Origin: Anaerosporobacter sp031551385
GTDB taxonomy: Bacteria; Bacillota; Clostridia; Lachnospirales; Lachnospiraceae
Direction: 5' to 3'
NCBI RefSeq assembly: GCF_031551385.1
Contig: NZ_JAVBNS010000090.1
Coordinates: 1 to 64,000 of the forward strand
Length of the DNA: 64,000 nucleotides
Within the stretch, counting starts at the first letter, position 1; each line of letters begins with the position of its first letter. Both the position numbers and the translations under genes were made by a program. The notes beneath the pieces are model-generated. The model saw nothing but the letters and a program-made list of their open reading frames with translations. It was not told the origin of the DNA and made no database searches. Positions 17,758 through 27,290 of the stretch are shown here, one piece after another.

Positions 17758-18327
17758 ATGTTTATAATAGTAGGACTAGGAAATCCATCAAGAGAATATA
17801 CTGCTACAAGACACAATATTGGTTTTGATGCAATTACAAGAATAGCAGACGATTATGATATCTCAGTGGATATGAATAAACACAAAGCAATTTGTGGAAC
17901 AGGCTATATAGAAGGACAGAAAGTAATTCTAGCAAGACCTCAGACATATATGAATCTAAGTGGAGAGAGTGTGCGTGAATTAGTTGATTATTATAAGATT
18001 GATCCAACGGAAGAACTTATTGTAATTTATGATGATATTAGTTTAGATGTAGGGCAATTGAGGATACGAACAAAAGGTAGTGCCGGTGGTCATAATGGGA
18101 TTAAGAGTATTATATCTCATCTAGGAACACAGGAATTTTTGCGTATTAAAGTAGGTGTAGGTGATAAGCCAAAAGGTTGGGATTTAGCAGATTATGTACT
18201 TGGAAGATTTAATAACGAAGAGCAGCCGATTGTTAGGGAAACGCTTGCGCATGTTTCGGAAGCTTGTAAAGAAATTATTACAGAAGATGTTAATAGCGCA
18301 ATGAATATATATAATAAGAAAAAGTAG
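17758..18327 (+). CDS. pth: peptidyl-tRNA hydrolase
   Basis: 189 residues, the usual family length. Frees tRNA from prematurely released peptidyl-tRNA in the cytoplasm. All four key residues are seen in the expected places: Asn9 (GLGNP), catalytic His19 (TRHNIGFD), Asp92 (YDDISL) and Asn113 (GGHNG). Ribosome site GAGAGG precedes the ATG. The pth-mfd-PrsA-like order is a common core arrangement in clostridia; mfd follows after 46 bases, so they are probably co-transcribed. Confidence 0.98.
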   Translation: MFIIVGLGNPSREYTATRHNIGFDAITRIADDYDISVDMNKHKAICGTGYIEGQKVILARPQTYMNLSGESVRELVDYYKIDPTEELIVIYDDISLDVGQLRIRTKGSAGGHNGIKSIISHLGTQEFLRIKVGVGDKPKGWDLADYVLGRFNNEEQPIVRETLAHVSEACKEIITEDVNSAMNIYNKKK

Positions 18328-18373
18328 CAAGTAGTGATTTATTAAATATAAGAAGATATAGGTGGGATTGAAC

Positions 18374-21300
18374 ATGAAGACATTCATGGAACCTTTAGAG
18401 GAACTAAAGGAGTACAATAGTATTAGACAAGACCTTGCACTGAAGGAGACACCAATCCATGTAGCTGGTTGTATAGATTCTCAGAAATGTCATCTAATTA
18501 GTGGGCTTAGTAAGAGTTACAAATGGAAATTAATCGTAACGTATAATGATATAAAAGCAAAAGAAATCTATGAGGATTACAAATTATACTCAGAGAATGT
18601 ATGGCTATATCCTGCGAAAGACGTTATTTTCTATAGTGCTGATATCAGAGGAAATGTAATTGTAAAGGATCGTTTAATGGTTCTAAGACAATTGATAGAA
18701 GCAGAGGAAGCAACGATAATAACGACGATTGATGCAGGATTTGATCGCATCCTTCCTCTTGAATATATTCGAAAAAGAATCTTAACAATAGAAGCAGCAG
18801 CTACCATTGATTTAGAGAAGTTAAAGGTAGAATTAGTGAATCTAGGATATGAGAGATGTGGACAGGTCGGAGGTCCGGGAGAATTTGCGATACGTGGTGG
18901 AATTATAGATATATTTCCACTGACAGAGGAGTGTCCATATCGTATTGAGTTATGGGATGATGAAGTAGATACGATTCGTATGTTTGATATTAGCAGTCAA
19001 CGTTCTATTGAGAATGTAGAAAAGGTTATAATCTATCCAGCAGCAGAAATTATCTTAGATGAACAGACGATACGTGATGGTGTACAAAAGTTAGATGAAG
19101 AGACAAAAGAGTACGTACATGGTTTACGTTCTCAGATGAAGACAGAAGAAGCGCATAGAATCAAGCAAATCGTAGAAGAATTTAAGGAAAACTTAGAAGC
19201 ATATAATGGTTCACTTGGTATTGATAGTTATATCAAATATTTCTATGATAATACGGTGTCTTTATTTGATTATTTTGCAAATCAAGAATCGGTGATTTAC
19301 TTAGATGAGCCAAATCGATTGATTGAAAAAGGTGAAGCCGTAGATCTTGAATTTAGAGAGAGTATGATTGGAAGAATTGAGAAAGGCTATATCTTACCAA
19401 GTCAGGTTGACGTAATCTTTCCATATAAGAGCATACTTGCTAAGTTCAATACAATGCGCTCCGTTTTGCTTAGTACAATGGATTATAAGCTGACATCATT
19501 TGCATGTAAACGAAAATATGATTTTAGTGTAAAGTCAGTGAATCCATATAATAATAACTTTGATATTCTTGTTGAAGATTTAAAGAAATGGAAGAGTAAA
19601 GGATATCGAGTAATCTTACTATCCAATTCTACGACAAGAGCAAAGAGATTAAGTGAGGATTTAGGAGAAAATGAATTAATTGCATTCTACAGTGAAAATT
19701 TAGATCGAGTACTTAAGTCAGGTGAGATTATGGTAGCACGTGGCTATGTTCATCGTGGCTTTGAATATCCATTAATAAAATTAGTTATCATCTCAGAGGG
19801 GGATATCTTCGGTGCTGAGAAGAAAAAGAAGCATCGCAAGAAGAAAACATATGAAGGCAATAAGATACAGAATTTTAGTGATCTTAATGTGGGAGATTAT
19901 GTTGTCCATGAGAATCATGGGCTTGGTATATACCGAGGTATTGAAAAGATTGAAGTAGAACATGTAACGAAGGATTATATTAAGATTGAGTATGCATCAA
20001 GTGGAGTTTTGTATATTCTGGCAACAGGGCTGGAAGTTATTCAAAAGTATGCAGGTGCAGAGGCGAAGAAGCCAAAACTTAATAAATTAAATTCCGTTGA
20101 GTGGAAGAATACAAAGACAAAAGTAAAAGGTGCTGTTAAGGAAATAGCGAAAGAATTAGTTGAACTATATGCAAAACGTCAGGAAAAGCAAGGATTCCAA
20201 TTCGGACCAGATACCGTATGGCAGCAGGAATTTGAAGAAATGTTTCCGTATGATGAAACAGATGATCAGCTAAATGCCATTGAAGCTACGAAAAAGGATA
20301 TGGAAAGCAAGAAGATTATGGATCGCCTTATCTGTGGGGATGTTGGATATGGAAAGACAGAAGTTGCTATCCGTGCAGCATTTAAAGCAGTATCTGAGGG
20401 AAAACAAGTTGTATTCCTAGTGCCGACAACGATTCTTGCACAACAACATTACAATACATTTGTACAGCGTTTGATGGATTTTCCAATTGCTATTGATATG
20501 ATGTCGAGGTTTAAAACGGCATCGGAAATTAAGAAGACAGTCGAGAAAGTAAAGAAAGGTAGTATTGATATATTAATTGGTACTCACCGTGTATTATCAA
20601 AAGATGTGCAGTTCAAGGATTTAGGTTTATTAATCGTGGATGAGGAACAGCGATTTGGTGTTGCACATAAGGAGAAGATTAAGCAGATAAAGACAGATGT
20701 TGATGTTCTTATGCTTTCTGCTACGCCAATTCCAAGAACGATGCATATGAGTTTAATTGGTATTCGTGATATGAGTGTATTAGAAGAGCCGCCAGTTGAT
20801 CGTATGCCAATACAGACGTATGTTCTTGAACATAATGAAGAAATTATACGAGAGGCGATTAATCGTGAGTTAGCGAGAAATGGTCAAGTATATTACGTAT
20901 ATAACCGTGTAAATGGTATTGATGAAGTTGCAAATATGGTTGCTAGATTAGTGCCTGAAGCGAATGTAGCATTTGCACATGGCCAGATGAATGAACGAGA
21001 ATTAGAAAAAATCATGTTTGACTATATCAATGGAGAAATAGATGTTTTAGTATCAACAACAATTATAGAAACAGGGCTTGATATTTCTAATGCGAATACA
21101 ATGATTATTGATGAAGCAGATAAACTTGGTTTATCCCAGTTGTATCAATTGCGTGGACGTGTTGGAAGATCAAATCGTACTTCCTATGCTTTCTTAATGT
21201 ATAAGAGAGATAAGATGCTCAAAGAGGTTGCAGAGAAGAGATTACAGGCAATAAAAGAGTTTACAGAACTTGGTTCAGGATTTAAAATTGCTATGAGAGA

Positions 21301-21913
21301 CCTTGAGATTCGAGGTGCTGGTAATCTACTTGGAGCAAAACAGCATGGGCATATGGAAGCAGTAGGATATGACTTATACTGTAAGATGTTGAATGAAGCA
21401 GTAAAGGCTCTGAAAGGGGATACCTCAGAGGAAGAGACATTCGATACAACAGTAGATCTTGATGTAGATGCATTTATTCCGTCTACGTATATTCGAAATG
21501 AGTTCCTAAAACTGGAGATGTACAAACGTGTTGCGGAGATTGAGAATGAAAATGAATTCTTGGATATGCAAGATGAGATACTAGATCGTTTTGGTGATAT
21601 ACCAAAATCGGTTAATAATCTGCTCAATATTGCATTGATAAAAGCGATTGCACATAAATCTTTTGTAACACAGATTACTCATAAGGAACTGAATGTGAAG
21701 ATGATTATGTACAATAAGGCAAAGATTAATGTGGCAGGTATTCCATCTGTTGTAGAGAAATTTAGCCCACAATTGACATTTGTACCAGACACCAATCCAT
21801 ACTTTGTATGGAAGATTAAAGAACGTTCCAAGACAGGAAAGATTGATGTTATTGCATTGTTTGATGCATTGAAGAAAATTCTAATAGAATTACAAGGACT
21901 TGTTGAATCGTAG
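18374..21913 (+). CDS. mfd: transcription-repair coupling factor Mfd
   Basis: 1179 residues. Displaces RNA polymerase stalled at lesions and recruits UvrA. ATG 18374 is preferred over the upstream GTG (18362) because AGGTGG lies 8 bases before it. The N-terminal UvrB-like module is followed by the RNA-polymerase-interacting CarD-like domain (about 500-550, GDYVVHENHGLGIY). The RecG-like helicase has Walker A CGDVGYGKTE (about 652-661), DEEQ box, TTIIETGLDI and RGRVGRS, and a TRCF C-terminal domain completes it. Length and motif order are normal. Confidence 0.98.
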   Translation: MKTFMEPLEELKEYNSIRQDLALKETPIHVAGCIDSQKCHLISGLSKSYKWKLIVTYNDIKAKEIYEDYKLYSENVWLYPAKDVIFYSADIRGNVIVKDRLMVLRQLIEAEEATIITTIDAGFDRILPLEYIRKRILTIEAAATIDLEKLKVELVNLGYERCGQVGGPGEFAIRGGIIDIFPLTEECPYRIELWDDEVDTIRMFDISSQRSIENVEKVIIYPAAEIILDEQTIRDGVQKLDEETKEYVHGLRSQMKTEEAHRIKQIVEEFKENLEAYNGSLGIDSYIKYFYDNTVSLFDYFANQESVIYLDEPNRLIEKGEAVDLEFRESMIGRIEKGYILPSQVDVIFPYKSILAKFNTMRSVLLSTMDYKLTSFACKRKYDFSVKSVNPYNNNFDILVEDLKKWKSKGYRVILLSNSTTRAKRLSEDLGENELIAFYSENLDRVLKSGEIMVARGYVHRGFEYPLIKLVIISEGDIFGAEKKKKHRKKKTYEGNKIQNFSDLNVGDYVVHENHGLGIYRGIEKIEVEHVTKDYIKIEYASSGVLYILATGLEVIQKYAGAEAKKPKLNKLNSVEWKNTKTKVKGAVKEIAKELVELYAKRQEKQGFQFGPDTVWQQEFEEMFPYDETDDQLNAIEATKKDMESKKIMDRLICGDVGYGKTEVAIRAAFKAVSEGKQVVFLVPTTILAQQHYNTFVQRLMDFPIAIDMMSRFKTASEIKKTVEKVKKGSIDILIGTHRVLSKDVQFKDLGLLIVDEEQRFGVAHKEKIKQIKTDVDVLMLSATPIPRTMHMSLIGIRDMSVLEEPPVDRMPIQTYVLEHNEEIIREAINRELARNGQVYYVYNRVNGIDEVANMVARLVPEANVAFAHGQMNERELEKIMFDYINGEIDVLVSTTIIETGLDISNANTMIIDEADKLGLSQLYQLRGRVGRSNRTSYAFLMYKRDKMLKEVAEKRLQAIKEFTELGSGFKIAMRDLEIRGAGNLLGAKQHGHMEAVGYDLYCKMLNEAVKALKGDTSEEETFDTTVDLDVDAFIPSTYIRNEFLKLEMYKRVAEIENENEFLDMQDEILDRFGDIPKSVNNLLNIALIKAIAHKSFVTQITHKELNVKMIMYNKAKINVAGIPSVVEKFSPQLTFVPDTNPYFVWKIKERSKTGKIDVIALFDALKKILIELQGLVES

Positions 21914-21966
21914 AAGAACTTAGCCTGCCAAAGTTTGCAGGTTACGAGAAAGGCATGGTTATTAAG

Positions 21967-23007
21967 ATGAAAAACAAGAGAACGAAATATATAGGAATAA
22001 TAGTCGTACTGCTTATGCTTACCTTGGTAGCGTGTTCGGGGAAAAAAGATAAGAATGCGAGTAATAATGAAGCAGTTTCGCAGTCAGGGGATGACGATTC
22101 TGATAAAGCAAATGATAAAAAAGTAACAGATGCTGTTATATTAACCGTAGGAGATATTAAAGTATCTTATAATGAAGTTATGGTGTATGTATTGTTATTA
22201 AGGGAACTATATGAGCCAAACTTCACAGATGTAATTTGGGATTACAAATTGGATACAGGTTCAACATTCGGTGAAATGGCAAAGGAAGAGATTCTCAACC
22301 AAATCATACAATTGAAGATTATGAATCTGGAAGCAAAGAATCGTGACATTGTATTGACAGACGACGAATTAATTGAAATTGAGAATTACGCGAATAAATA
22401 TATTGCAGGAATAACAACGGAAGATCAAGAGAAGTATGGTATTAATTACGATACGGTATTTGGAATCTGTAAGGATAATTATTTAGCAGAGAAAGTCTTC
22501 GATGTTGCAACAATGGATGTGGATACTTCTATCTCGGATGAGGAAGCAAAGCAAGTAACTGTTTGGCAAATAGCCGTTCTTACTTCTTCAAAGGATAAGA
22601 ATGGAGAGGTTATTGCGTTATCTGACGAAGAGAAGGAAGCTGCTCGCAGCAAGGCAAAGGATCTTCTTAAAAAGGTTAAGAAGGAAGAGGATTTCTATAC
22701 ATTTGCTTTGAGTAAGAGTGATGACCCACAAGTTGAATATACAATTGGTAGCGGAGATAAGAGTGATGAGTATGTTGATGCTGCATTTGCACTAAAAGAA
22801 GGTAAGCTTAGTAAAGTGATTGAAGATGAGACAGGATTCTATATCTTGTATTGTGTGAATCCTTTTAATGAAGACGCAACTGCTCAGAAGAAAGAAGAGA
22901 TTATAAGTCAAAGACAAGATGAGGCATTCCAGAAGTTGTATAAAGAATGGTTAGAAAATTATAAAATCAAAATAACACAAGAGAATTGGGATGGGATTCA
23001 ATTTTAG
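21967..23007 (+). CDS. PrsA-like foldase lipoprotein (SurA-N/parvulin type)
   Basis: 346 residues. Lipoprotein signal MKNKRTKYIGIIVVLLMLTLVAC with the lipobox Cys23, then an acidic Ser/Asp/Lys stretch, a SurA-like helical region (about 55-180) and a parvulin-type rotamase part (about 190-310, VWQIAVLTSS...SDDPQVEYTIGSGDKSDEYVDAAFALKEGKLSKVI). Such proteins help fold exported proteins at the membrane. The rotamase core is short and divergent, so it may act as a chaperone only. Start choice is uncertain: ATG 21955 has its AAAGG one base away, ATG 21967 thirteen bases. Position behind mfd is conserved in many clostridia. Confidence 0.8.
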   Translation: MKNKRTKYIGIIVVLLMLTLVACSGKKDKNASNNEAVSQSGDDDSDKANDKKVTDAVILTVGDIKVSYNEVMVYVLLLRELYEPNFTDVIWDYKLDTGSTFGEMAKEEILNQIIQLKIMNLEAKNRDIVLTDDELIEIENYANKYIAGITTEDQEKYGINYDTVFGICKDNYLAEKVFDVATMDVDTSISDEEAKQVTVWQIAVLTSSKDKNGEVIALSDEEKEAARSKAKDLLKKVKKEEDFYTFALSKSDDPQVEYTIGSGDKSDEYVDAAFALKEGKLSKVIEDETGFYILYCVNPFNEDATAQKKEEIISQRQDEAFQKLYKEWLENYKIKITQENWDGIQF

Positions 23008-23028
23008 ATTTTGGGAAAAACGTTGTGG

Positions 23029-23469
23029 TGCAAAACTTGGACGTTTTCGAGGCTTATTCGCTGCTGTTTTCTAGCACAAAACACGCTACGCACCTATGAA
23101 CTTCTAAGTGTGTACGGGGGAGATATCGAAAAGTTGCGGAACCGCACTCAATTCGGCATCCTGCCCTCGGGCATGTCTGAAAAATCATTGTACTGTTCGG
23201 CACCCTCCACTCAGCGGTCTGAAAGCTCAAAATTCAGTCAACGTAGCCCGCTACGCCTCCTGAATTTTGAACTTCCACCCCACTAAGTGGAGTGCACAGC
23301 CCAGTACAAGCATTTTTTAGACACACCCTAGCTCGTGCTGGCTCGGCGTCCATGCCTCGCCTTCCTAGCTTACTAATGTACACACTAAGATGTTCTATAG
23401 GTGCTTCGCTATCGTTTTTTAGCTAGAAAACAGCGGCGAATAAGCAGGGGAAGGTTATGAAGTTTTGCA
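23029..23469 (+). repeat. large palindromic repeat, copy A3, interrupted by B2
   Basis: Ends TGCAAAACTT (23029-23038) and AAGTTTTGCA (23460-23469); 23-base arms at 23053-23075 and 23422-23444 (one U-G wobble); inner stem around ACTTCTAAGTGTGTAC/GTACACACTAAG; the same GC-rich blocks as A1 (TTCGGCATCCTGCC and CTCGGCGTCCATGCC). Without the 152-bp inserted B2 element its length would be about 289 bp. Same orientation as A1. Open frames across it are not genes. The rest of 23470-23870 holds only a terminator and a TATAAT (23791-23796) before the next operon. Confidence 0.85.
23173..23324. repeat. palindromic repeat B2 (152 bp) nested in A3
   Basis: Terminal inverted repeats of about 23 bases begin ATGTCTGAAAAATC and end in the complementary TTTTTTAGACAC; inside are the pairs CAAAATTCAG/CTGAATTTTG and CGTAGC/GCTACG. 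The stretch 23205-23228 equals the core of B1 in reverse complement. It sits exactly in the centre of A3, where A1 has no such sequence, so it looks like a later insertion. Confidence 0.75.
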
Positions 23470-23662
23470 TATCTACGTTGTTGAAAAATATTGCAATTGA
23501 TAAAATTGAATTATGAATGGAAGTAGTATTCGAGATGTCGGTCAAGATACTGGTTAGATTGTTGGGGAAGATGAAGAAAAATGGTTAATATAAAATATAT
23601 TGGTCGAGGATTCCATGGACATTGGGAAATAATAAATTAAATAAGATAATGTATATTTATAT

Positions 23663-23706
23663 ACCTCTGAGTGGACTGTTTAGAAAACAGACACTTGGAG
23701 GTTTTT
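23663..23706 (+). terminator. strong hairpin terminator without an obvious upstream gene
   Basis: ACCTC...CTGTTT (23663-23681) pairs with AAACAG...GGAGGT (23685-23702), about 17 pairs with small bulges, followed by TTTTTCTTTT. There is no gene directly upstream, only the A3 repeat, so it could end a transcript of A3 itself. Confidence 0.7.
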
Positions 23707-23870
23707 CTTTTGGTATAGTTAGCGTGTACTATAGAATCTTTTGCCCTAAGAATGTCGACATTATTTCACCTAAATTTCATATTAAACCTATATAATATAG
23801 AAAATAATGGTGACTTGAGGGGCGATGTCTTGAATAGTTGCAAATAATGAGACAAACGAAGGAAGAAGAT

Positions 23871-24905
23871 ATGAGAAAATGTTTGAAATGTGGTTTACCA
23901 GAGAATTTTCAGGGAATTATAATTCATGAGGACAATGAATGTAATTATTGCAAGTTTTATGAGAAACAGAAGGAGGTTTTGAATGACAATGATTTTCTAC
24001 ATGAACGATTTGTAGAACAGCTTAACCAAGCTAAGGCGAAAGCAAAAGAGAATAATGCAGAGTATGACTGTTTAGTTGGGTTAAGTGGTGGAAAGGATAG
24101 TACTTATATTATCTATCAATTGAAACATAGATATAATATGCGTGTGTTAGCATTTACATATGATAATGGTTTTGCGACGGAATACGGAAGAACGAATATT
24201 CAGATTGCACTAGATAAATTGAATGTAGACCATATTAGCTTTGCCATGAACAGGGAGAAGTTAAGAAAATATAATCAAATGTGTACATCGTTGTTCAAAA
24301 ATTTCTGTATGATGTGTTTTCATTTAACACATTATTACAGCCATCAGATAGCAGCAGAGAAGAACATACCGCTTATTGTAAATGGAAGAACGAAAGGGCA
24401 GATTTTGCAATTTGCAGATTCTACCCATCTTTTAGAGCCATTTGAATATACAAGTTGTTTTGAAGAGTATGAATACCAGATGTTTAAGAAATCCGCAGAG
24501 AAGACGGCTAAGTTATGCAGAGATTTACCAAAGATAGAAGGTGAAGTTCGAGCATTATCGTACTTTATGTATCATGATTATGACCCACAAGAGGTTATGG
24601 ATTTCTTAGAGGAAAGACTTGGTTGGGTAAAACCCAAAGCTGGTGTGGCACACGCAGATTGTTGGGCGCATCCAGTTGCAGAACAGTTGCAGATGGGTGC
24701 AAAAGCATATCCAATTATGACAGGTGAGCTTGCTTATATGGTGCGTTCCGGTGAAATCAGCAAGGAAGAGGCACAAAGGAGAATAGAGAAAGAGAGTGTA
24801 ACTGGAAAAACAGTAGATAATAAGATTACAGAACGATTTAATAAAGAGATGAAAATGCAGACGAAGGAGGAAGATAATGCAAAGGAATGTACTAGAGTAT
24901 CTTGA
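23871..24905 (+). CDS. PP-loop ATPase, N-acetyl sugar amidotransferase-like
   Basis: 344 residues from ATG 23871 (AAGGAAG 5 bases upstream; the frame is open further but lacks a site). N-terminal zinc-ribbon-like Cys4-x2-Cys7 and Cys24-x2-Cys27 precede the ATP pyrophosphatase loop SGGKDSTY (72-79). The layout matches the WbpG/PseA/LegA group, which adenylates an amide carbonyl and introduces nitrogen, giving acetamidino sugars. Here it is the first gene of a dlt-like operon rather than a sugar pathway, overlapping the adenylation gene by 29 bases, so the substrate could be the carried group or a glycan sugar. No glutaminase partner is encoded nearby. Confidence 0.75.
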   Translation: MRKCLKCGLPENFQGIIIHEDNECNYCKFYEKQKEVLNDNDFLHERFVEQLNQAKAKAKENNAEYDCLVGLSGGKDSTYIIYQLKHRYNMRVLAFTYDNGFATEYGRTNIQIALDKLNVDHISFAMNREKLRKYNQMCTSLFKNFCMMCFHLTHYYSHQIAAEKNIPLIVNGRTKGQILQFADSTHLLEPFEYTSCFEEYEYQMFKKSAEKTAKLCRDLPKIEGEVRALSYFMYHDYDPQEVMDFLEERLGWVKPKAGVAHADCWAHPVAEQLQMGAKAYPIMTGELAYMVRSGEISKEEAQRRIEKESVTGKTVDNKITERFNKEMKMQTKEEDNAKECTRVS

Positions 24906-26394
24906 GGCAGCGGTAGAAAAATGGCCTGAGAAGATAGCATTTAGTGATGTGAATACATCAATTAGTTTTCGGAAGCTATATTCTAAAACACAAGCGATTG
25001 CAAAAGGGCTTCTAAGGCAAGCAGGTGTTTCGAAGAAAAATCAACCAGTTGTTGTATTGATTGATCGTAATGTAGATAGTATTGTGGCTATGTTAGGTGT
25101 TGTTTATACAGGATGTTTCTATGTGCCAATTGATAGAACACTTCCAGTAGAGCGAATCACCAAAATCATAGATAACTTGAAACCAATGGCGATTATTACA
25201 ATGGATAAGGAAAGTTTGAGCTTTCCTGAATATAAAAAATGTACCTATACAATAAATGAGTTATTGCAGGAAGAAAATGTGGAATATGATTTAGAGATAA
25301 TTCGGAATCAAGTAATTGATACAGACCCACTCTATGCAATATTTACATCTGGTTCAACAGGTGACCCGAAAGGTGTTTTAGTTAGCCATCGTTCGGTTAT
25401 CGATTTGATTGATAATTTTAAAGAGGAATTTCATCTAAATGAGGAGACGGTATTAGCTAATCAAGCACCTTTTGATTTCGATGTTTCGGTTAAGGATATC
25501 TATTCTACTTTGAAAAATGGTGCAACAATGCATATCGTACCAAAGATATTGTTTGTATCTCCGGCAAATCTGATACCTTATCTGAATGAATGCAAGGTAA
25601 ATACAATTATATGGGCAGTATCGGCTTTGAGAATAATAGAGAACTTTAAAATATTTGGAGAGATGCTTCCTGAGTACCTTCACACGGTGATGTTTTCGGG
25701 AGAAGTAATGCCAAATCGAGTACTTAATTATTGGCGTAGATATCTTCCTGATGTAGCGTATATTAATCTATATGGACCAACAGAAATCACTTGTAACTGT
25801 ACATTCTATAAGGTAGATAGAGATTACAAAGATGAGGACAAGCTTCCGATAGGAAAACCATTTAAAAATACGGATGTATTTATCTTAAATGAAGAAAATG
25901 CGTTGGCACAATCAGGTGAACTTGGCGAAATCTGCGTTAGAGGGACTTCTCTTGCATTGGGATATTACAATAATCCAGAGAGAACAGAAGAAGCCTTTTG
26001 CCAAAATCCATTGAATCCATATTATCCAGAGAAGATATATCGAACTGGGGATATTGGTTATATGGATGAAGAGGGGCTTGCCTATTATGTTTCAAGAAAA
26101 GATTATCAGATTAAGCATATGGGACATAGAATTGAGCTTGGTGAAATTGAAAATCTAGTTAGTGCTGTACCTGTGATTGATGCATGTTGTTGCTTATATA
26201 ATCAAGCAAAAGAAAAAATCGTGTTATGCTACCAAGCAAATAAGAAATGTGAACAGGAGATTTTACAGTCACTTGGGAAACAACTGCCGAAATATATGTT
26301 TCCCAATAAATTTATTCAAGTTGATACATTTCCGATAAACAAAAACGGGAAGATTGACAGAAATGAATTGAAGGAAAGATATCTTGTAAAATGA
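24877..26394 (+). CDS. amino-acid adenylating enzyme, DltA-like
   Basis: 505 residues, AAGGAGG 6 bases before ATG. Complete ANL adenylation motifs: FTSGSTGDPKG (155-165), FDFDVSVKD with Asp200 at the position that binds the substrate amino group in amino-acid-activating members, LYGPTEITC, YRTGDIGYMDEEG, and the C-terminal catalytic Lys in NKNGKIDRNEL. Size and motifs fit D-alanine:carrier-protein ligase (DltA), but the operon is not a standard dlt set. I therefore predict that it activates an amino acid and loads it onto the carrier protein at 27291; which amino acid is unknown. Confidence 0.8.
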   Translation: MQRNVLEYLEAAVEKWPEKIAFSDVNTSISFRKLYSKTQAIAKGLLRQAGVSKKNQPVVVLIDRNVDSIVAMLGVVYTGCFYVPIDRTLPVERITKIIDNLKPMAIITMDKESLSFPEYKKCTYTINELLQEENVEYDLEIIRNQVIDTDPLYAIFTSGSTGDPKGVLVSHRSVIDLIDNFKEEFHLNEETVLANQAPFDFDVSVKDIYSTLKNGATMHIVPKILFVSPANLIPYLNECKVNTIIWAVSALRIIENFKIFGEMLPEYLHTVMFSGEVMPNRVLNYWRRYLPDVAYINLYGPTEITCNCTFYKVDRDYKDEDKLPIGKPFKNTDVFILNEENALAQSGELGEICVRGTSLALGYYNNPERTEEAFCQNPLNPYYPEKIYRTGDIGYMDEEGLAYYVSRKDYQIKHMGHRIELGEIENLVSAVPVIDACCCLYNQAKEKIVLCYQANKKCEQEILQSLGKQLPKYMFPNKFIQVDTFPINKNGKIDRNELKERYLVK

Positions 26395-27254
26395 GTATAG
26401 GAACAGAAGAATATATTGGATATGATAATGTAATATTGGTTGGTGGCAGTACGCTGATGGAACATTGTATTAGGGTAATTCGTAAGAGCTATGATAGACA
26501 AATTACACTGTTAGATATTGATGCAGATCGTGGGCAAAGAATAATAAAGCTATGTGAAGAATACCAAGTTATTCATACTAAGGCAGATAAAATGCGTGTT
26601 ATGAAGACTCTGCTAGAGCAGAAATCGAGAACGTTGGTATTTAGCATTATGTCACCATATATATTTACGAAGGAAGTTGTGGATAATAAGAATCTAACGA
26701 TTATAAACCTTCATCATGCATTGCTCCCAGGGCATAGAGGACGTAATGCGACGGCTTGGGCAATCTATTATCAAGAGAAGTACGCAGGGATATCATGGTG
26801 TATTGTTGATGAGGGTGTGGATACAGGTGGAGTACTTTGCAAGAAAGAGATAGAGATTGTGGATAATGTGACCTCAATTAAATTATTTCAGCTACAGAAT
26901 ACGTTGGCGGTATCTGCACTTGAGGAACATATAGAGGAGTGGCTTGCAGGTAGAATAGAACCTATGGAATATGAGCAAGGGCAAGATTATCTGCATCTAA
27001 GTAAGGACGTTCCGAATAACGGAGAATTAAATCTGGAATGGGACATTCAAAAGCAGAGTGCCTTCTTGAGCGCGATGGATTACGGAATTATGAAGACTTT
27101 GGGCGATGTGTTCTTTCGATTAGAGGGGAATACTTATATAGTGAAGTCTTATAAAATCAGGCAAAGTCAAGAAGAGGGTTCGTATTGCAGGCTTGTTGAA
27201 AATGCTCTTTTAATTAATAAAGAAGGATATAGGATAGAAATAAAATGTAAGTAG
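26391..27254 (+). CDS. formyltransferase (Fmt/ArnA-N type) in dlt-like operon
   Basis: 287 residues; ATG overlaps the previous stop (ATGA). The formyl-transfer domain (about 10-190) has NLHHALLPGHRGRNATAW with Asn106 and His108, and DEGVDTGG with Asp144. These are the three catalytic residues of 10-formyl-THF-dependent transferases, at the same positions as in PurN-type enzymes. A C-terminal Fmt_C-like part (about 205-285, NNGELNLEWD...GDVFF) resembles sugar N-formyltransferases and ArnA. It is not initiator-tRNA formyltransferase by context. Probably formylates an amino group on the carried aminoacyl unit or on a glycan amino sugar (inference). Confidence 0.8.
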   Translation: MSIGTEEYIGYDNVILVGGSTLMEHCIRVIRKSYDRQITLLDIDADRGQRIIKLCEEYQVIHTKADKMRVMKTLLEQKSRTLVFSIMSPYIFTKEVVDNKNLTIINLHHALLPGHRGRNATAWAIYYQEKYAGISWCIVDEGVDTGGVLCKKEIEIVDNVTSIKLFQLQNTLAVSALEEHIEEWLAGRIEPMEYEQGQDYLHLSKDVPNNGELNLEWDIQKQSAFLSAMDYGIMKTLGDVFFRLEGNTYIVKSYKIRQSQEEGSYCRLVENALLINKEGYRIEIKCK

Positions 27255-27290
27255 TAGGGTATTAAAAATATGTTTAAATAGAGGAGAAAG

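Noticed and set aside
23011..23286. Open frame of 91 codons in the A3 repeat
   Set aside because: It runs through palindromic arms and the B2 insert, has no ribosome site and no protein-like composition.
26391..27254. Methionyl-tRNA formyltransferase (fmt)
   Set aside because: The operon context and the divergent C-terminal part fit a sugar or aminoacyl N-formyltransferase better.
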